Source of the DNA: Pirellulales bacterium
GTDB lineage: Bacteria > Planctomycetota > Planctomycetia > Pirellulales > JALHLM01
NCBI GenBank assembly: GCA_022844585.1
Contig: JALHLM010000309.1
Location: 1 to 7,324, forward strand
Direction: 5' to 3'
DNA: 7,324 nucleotides
In this document: piece after piece, positions 5,604-7,324 of the stretch
Numbering within the stretch: position 1 is the first letter of the stretch
How the letters are laid out: each line of letters begins with the position of its first letter
The notes under the pieces: model-generated
Databases searched by the model: none
Seen by the model: only the letters and a program-made list of their open reading frames with translations
What the model was told of the DNA's origin: nothing
Translations under genes and position numbers: made by a program

Positions 5604-5611
5604 AGACGACG

Positions 5612-7303
5612 ATGAAGCGTTCGGTCAAGAAATCCCTGGGGGTGCTGCTGTTTTCGGGCGCCGCCGCCAGTCTCGCGCCGTGGTCTGGGAGCGATTGGGA
5701 AACAATTCGCCCGTGGTCGAGCATCCTGTCGCCAGCACAGGCCTCGGCCCAGGCGGTCGTCGCGTCGGACGTTGAAGCAGGCCCGGCGGAACTGCCGGTG
5801 ATCGAAGAGGAATCCGCCGAGCCGATCGAGGGGCCGCCGGGACCGGAGTTTGCCGCGGAAGAAACGCCGGCGCCGATGCCGTTGTTGCCTGTGATCGGTG
5901 ACGAAGGCGCCGACGACGATTCGGAGCTGACGCCGATCGAAGCCGAGGCCGAGCCGGTCGACGTGGAGCCCATCGCATCGGAAGAAGCTGTCACGGAAAG
6001 CGAGCCGGCGATGTTGCCGGGGGATGTGCCGGTTCCGTCGCTGGAACCGCCGATTCCCGCCGAGGAAGCCGAGTCGAAACAGAGTCAAGCCGCGTCCGCC
6101 ACTGTGATGGTGGAATGGGTGTCGCCGAAGACAGTGAACCGCGGCCGCGAGACGGAATTCAAGTTGCTCGTCCGCAACACTATGAAGCACGCCGCGAAAA
6201 ACGTCGCGGTTCACGTGCAGTTGCCGGAACACGCGGAACTCGGCAAGTGCAATCCGCAGCCGACGCCCGCCGACGACGTGCTGATGTGGAAGCTCGGGCA
6301 ACTTGCTCCGGGCGCGACCAAGATCATCACGCTGGGCATCACGCCCTTGGAGCGCGGCGAAATTGAACCGCAGGCCGCAGTCACCTTTACTCGCGCATCT
6401 TCGACGCGCGTGCAGATTGTCGAGCCGGAGTTGAGCTTATCGATCAACAGTTCGACGAAAGCCGTGGTCGGTCAACGCGGGGGATGCGTGCTCGTCGTAC
6501 ACAACGGCGGCACCGGTCCGGCCGCTGGCGTGATCGTCAGTGCCAAGGTGCCCGGCGCGTTGATGCCGCGAACCGCTGAAGAGGCAAAGTATCAGCTTGG
6601 CACGTTGCCGCCCGGCGAGAGCCGCGAGATTGAATTCCCGCTGTATGCCCATGAGTTGGGTTCGCATCAGTTGCAATTCCAGGTGACTTGCCTGGGCGCG
6701 GAGCCAGCCACGATCGCGCACAAAATGGAAGTCGTGAATCCGACGGTGCAAGTCGCCGTCGAGGGTCCAAAGCTGCGCTATGTCGAACGTCAGGCCAACT
6801 ATGTAATCCGCTTGGAAAACCCGGGTCCGGCCCCGATCAACAACGTGCAAGTGATCGAAAACGTGCCGGCGGGATTCGAGTTCGTCGAGGCCACGGCTGG
6901 CGGCGACTACGACAGCGAGGCGCGGCAAGTCGCCTGGTTCGTCGGGCGGCTCGAACCGAACGCATCGACCACGGTCGAAGTGAAACTCATTCCGGCCCAA
7001 TTGGGCGAGCACACCGTCACGACGGAAGTGAAGGCGGACTCGGGCGTGAACGCCGTCGCGCACACCATGACGCGTGTCGAAGGCGTGTCGTCGGTCGTGT
7101 TGGAGATCGTCGATCGCGACGATCCCATCGAAGTCGCCGGCGAAACGCTGTATGAAATCCGCGTCACCAATCAAGGCAGCAAGCCGGCTGCCGGCGTGCA
7201 GGTGGCCGCTTCGCTGCCGAAAGAAATGGAAGCGCTCGAAATCGACGGCCCGAGTGAAGGCGTGATCGACGGCGAAAAAATCGTCTTCGAGCCACTGTCG
7301 TAA
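5612..7303 (+). CDS. Exported DUF11-repeat protein, apparently truncated by an in-frame stop
   Basis: As read, the product is 563 residues. The N-terminus MKRSVKKSLGVLLFSGAAA is basic then hydrophobic, and a possible signal-peptidase site follows AQASAQA near residue 48, so export is likely. Residues ~50-160 are acidic and Pro/Glu-rich, probably disordered. Then come four beta-sandwich repeats of the DUF11/CARDB-like kind, at roughly 164-265, 274-370, 377-485 and 494-563. Each has a LxVRN or VxNxG strand early and a LxxLxPG-type turn late: LGQLAPGAT, LGTLPPGES, VGRLEPNAS. Such domains are usually structural, in surface or cell-envelope proteins. The fourth repeat stops at FEPLS-TAA, and the next seven codons in the same frame read LAAGATD, completing the expected turn. 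The gene is therefore probably a nonsense-mutated or error-containing copy of a longer one that continues beyond the window. ATG 5612 has GGGGAG eight bases upstream. Confidence 0.88.
   Translation: MKRSVKKSLGVLLFSGAAASLAPWSGSDWETIRPWSSILSPAQASAQAVVASDVEAGPAELPVIEEESAEPIEGPPGPEFAAEETPAPMPLLPVIGDEGADDDSELTPIEAEAEPVDVEPIASEEAVTESEPAMLPGDVPVPSLEPPIPAEEAESKQSQAASATVMVEWVSPKTVNRGRETEFKLLVRNTMKHAAKNVAVHVQLPEHAELGKCNPQPTPADDVLMWKLGQLAPGATKIITLGITPLERGEIEPQAAVTFTRASSTRVQIVEPELSLSINSSTKAVVGQRGGCVLVVHNGGTGPAAGVIVSAKVPGALMPRTAEEAKYQLGTLPPGESREIEFPLYAHELGSHQLQFQVTCLGAEPATIAHKMEVVNPTVQVAVEGPKLRYVERQANYVIRLENPGPAPINNVQVIENVPAGFEFVEATAGGDYDSEARQVAWFVGRLEPNASTTVEVKLIPAQLGEHTVTTEVKADSGVNAVAHTMTRVEGVSSVVLEIVDRDDPIEVAGETLYEIRVTNQGSKPAAGVQVAASLPKEMEALEIDGPSEGVIDGEKIVFEPLS
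7301..7303 (+). other. Probable premature stop (TAA where CAA is expected)
   Basis: In repeat 1 the equivalent turn is coded GGG-CAA-CTT-GCT-CCG-GGC-GCG-ACC (GQLAPGAT, from 6296). At the end of repeat 4 the DNA reads TCG-TAA-CTG-GCA-GCC-GGG-GCG-ACC (S-stop-LAAGAT). Only a C-to-T change at 7301 separates the two patterns at the stop position. The frame remains open to the window end, 21 bases later. Confidence 0.6.
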
Positions 7304-7324
7304 CTGGCAGCCGGGGCGACCGAC

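Larger units (their letters stand above)
5331..5611. other. Divergent intergenic region with several hairpins
   Basis: This 281-base region separates the start of the minus-strand small protein from the start of the plus-strand DUF11 gene, so both promoters should lie here. It holds two hairpins placed end to end (5431-5445 and 5446-5463) and a third (5497-5515), annotated separately. A ten-base palindrome TCGATATCGA (5543-5552) could be an operator half-site arrangement but has no other support. No clear -35/-10 pair could be chosen by eye. Confidence 0.5.

Noticed and set aside
5075..5611. Upstream extension of the DUF11 frame (179 codons)
   Set aside because: Ser/Arg-rich, overlaps the opposite-strand small gene and hairpins; ATG 5612 has a ribosome site and begins a signal peptide.

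Overview
The window looks like chromosome of a planctomycete (Planctomycetota, probably Pirellulales-like). The basis is GC-rich coding DNA, a HemX/CcsA-type membrane protein directly before a C5-pathway glutamyl-tRNA reductase, an FHA-EAL fusion, a secreted multi-repeat DUF11 protein with an acidic Pro/Glu-rich N-terminal part, and several short palindromic repeats at gene edges. The taxon is inferred from gene style, not from a marker gene.

Layout. Bases 2-349 (+) are the end of a sigma-54-dependent activator with a Fis-type helix-turn-helix. Bases 350-573 have no gene but hold a large imperfect inverted repeat (361-412 and 498-549). Bases 574-1587 (+) encode an eight-helix HemX/CcsA-family protein whose last ~45 codons run through a second repeat pair (1451-1568). 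Its stop overlaps the start of hemA (1584-2858, +). A 15-base hairpin fills the gap to the convergent FHA-EAL gene (2875-4017, -). Bases 4018-4225 show no convincing gene. A histidine-phosphatase gene (4226-4861, -) lies downstream of a small membrane-anchored protein of unknown function (4926-5330, -). Bases 5331-5611 form a divergent leader region with several hairpins. Bases 5612-7303 (+) encode an exported DUF11-repeat protein that appears to be cut short by an in-frame TAA.

How the genes relate. HemX-like protein and HemA form a compact pair at the entry of tetrapyrrole (haem) synthesis: HemA makes glutamate-1-semialdehyde, and the HemX-type partner is known in other bacteria to affect HemA level or to belong to the cytochrome c assembly superfamily. 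The FHA-EAL protein probably links phosphothreonine recognition to cyclic-di-GMP breakdown. The remaining genes have no obvious shared pathway.

The most notable points are the apparent CAA-to-TAA change in the DUF11 gene; the hemX-tail repeat pair, whose two hairpins keep pairing despite three changed base pairs; and a window-wide set of perfect three-base-loop hairpins at gene ends, one of which supplies the stop codons of two convergent genes. I did not find a clear new multi-gene system.
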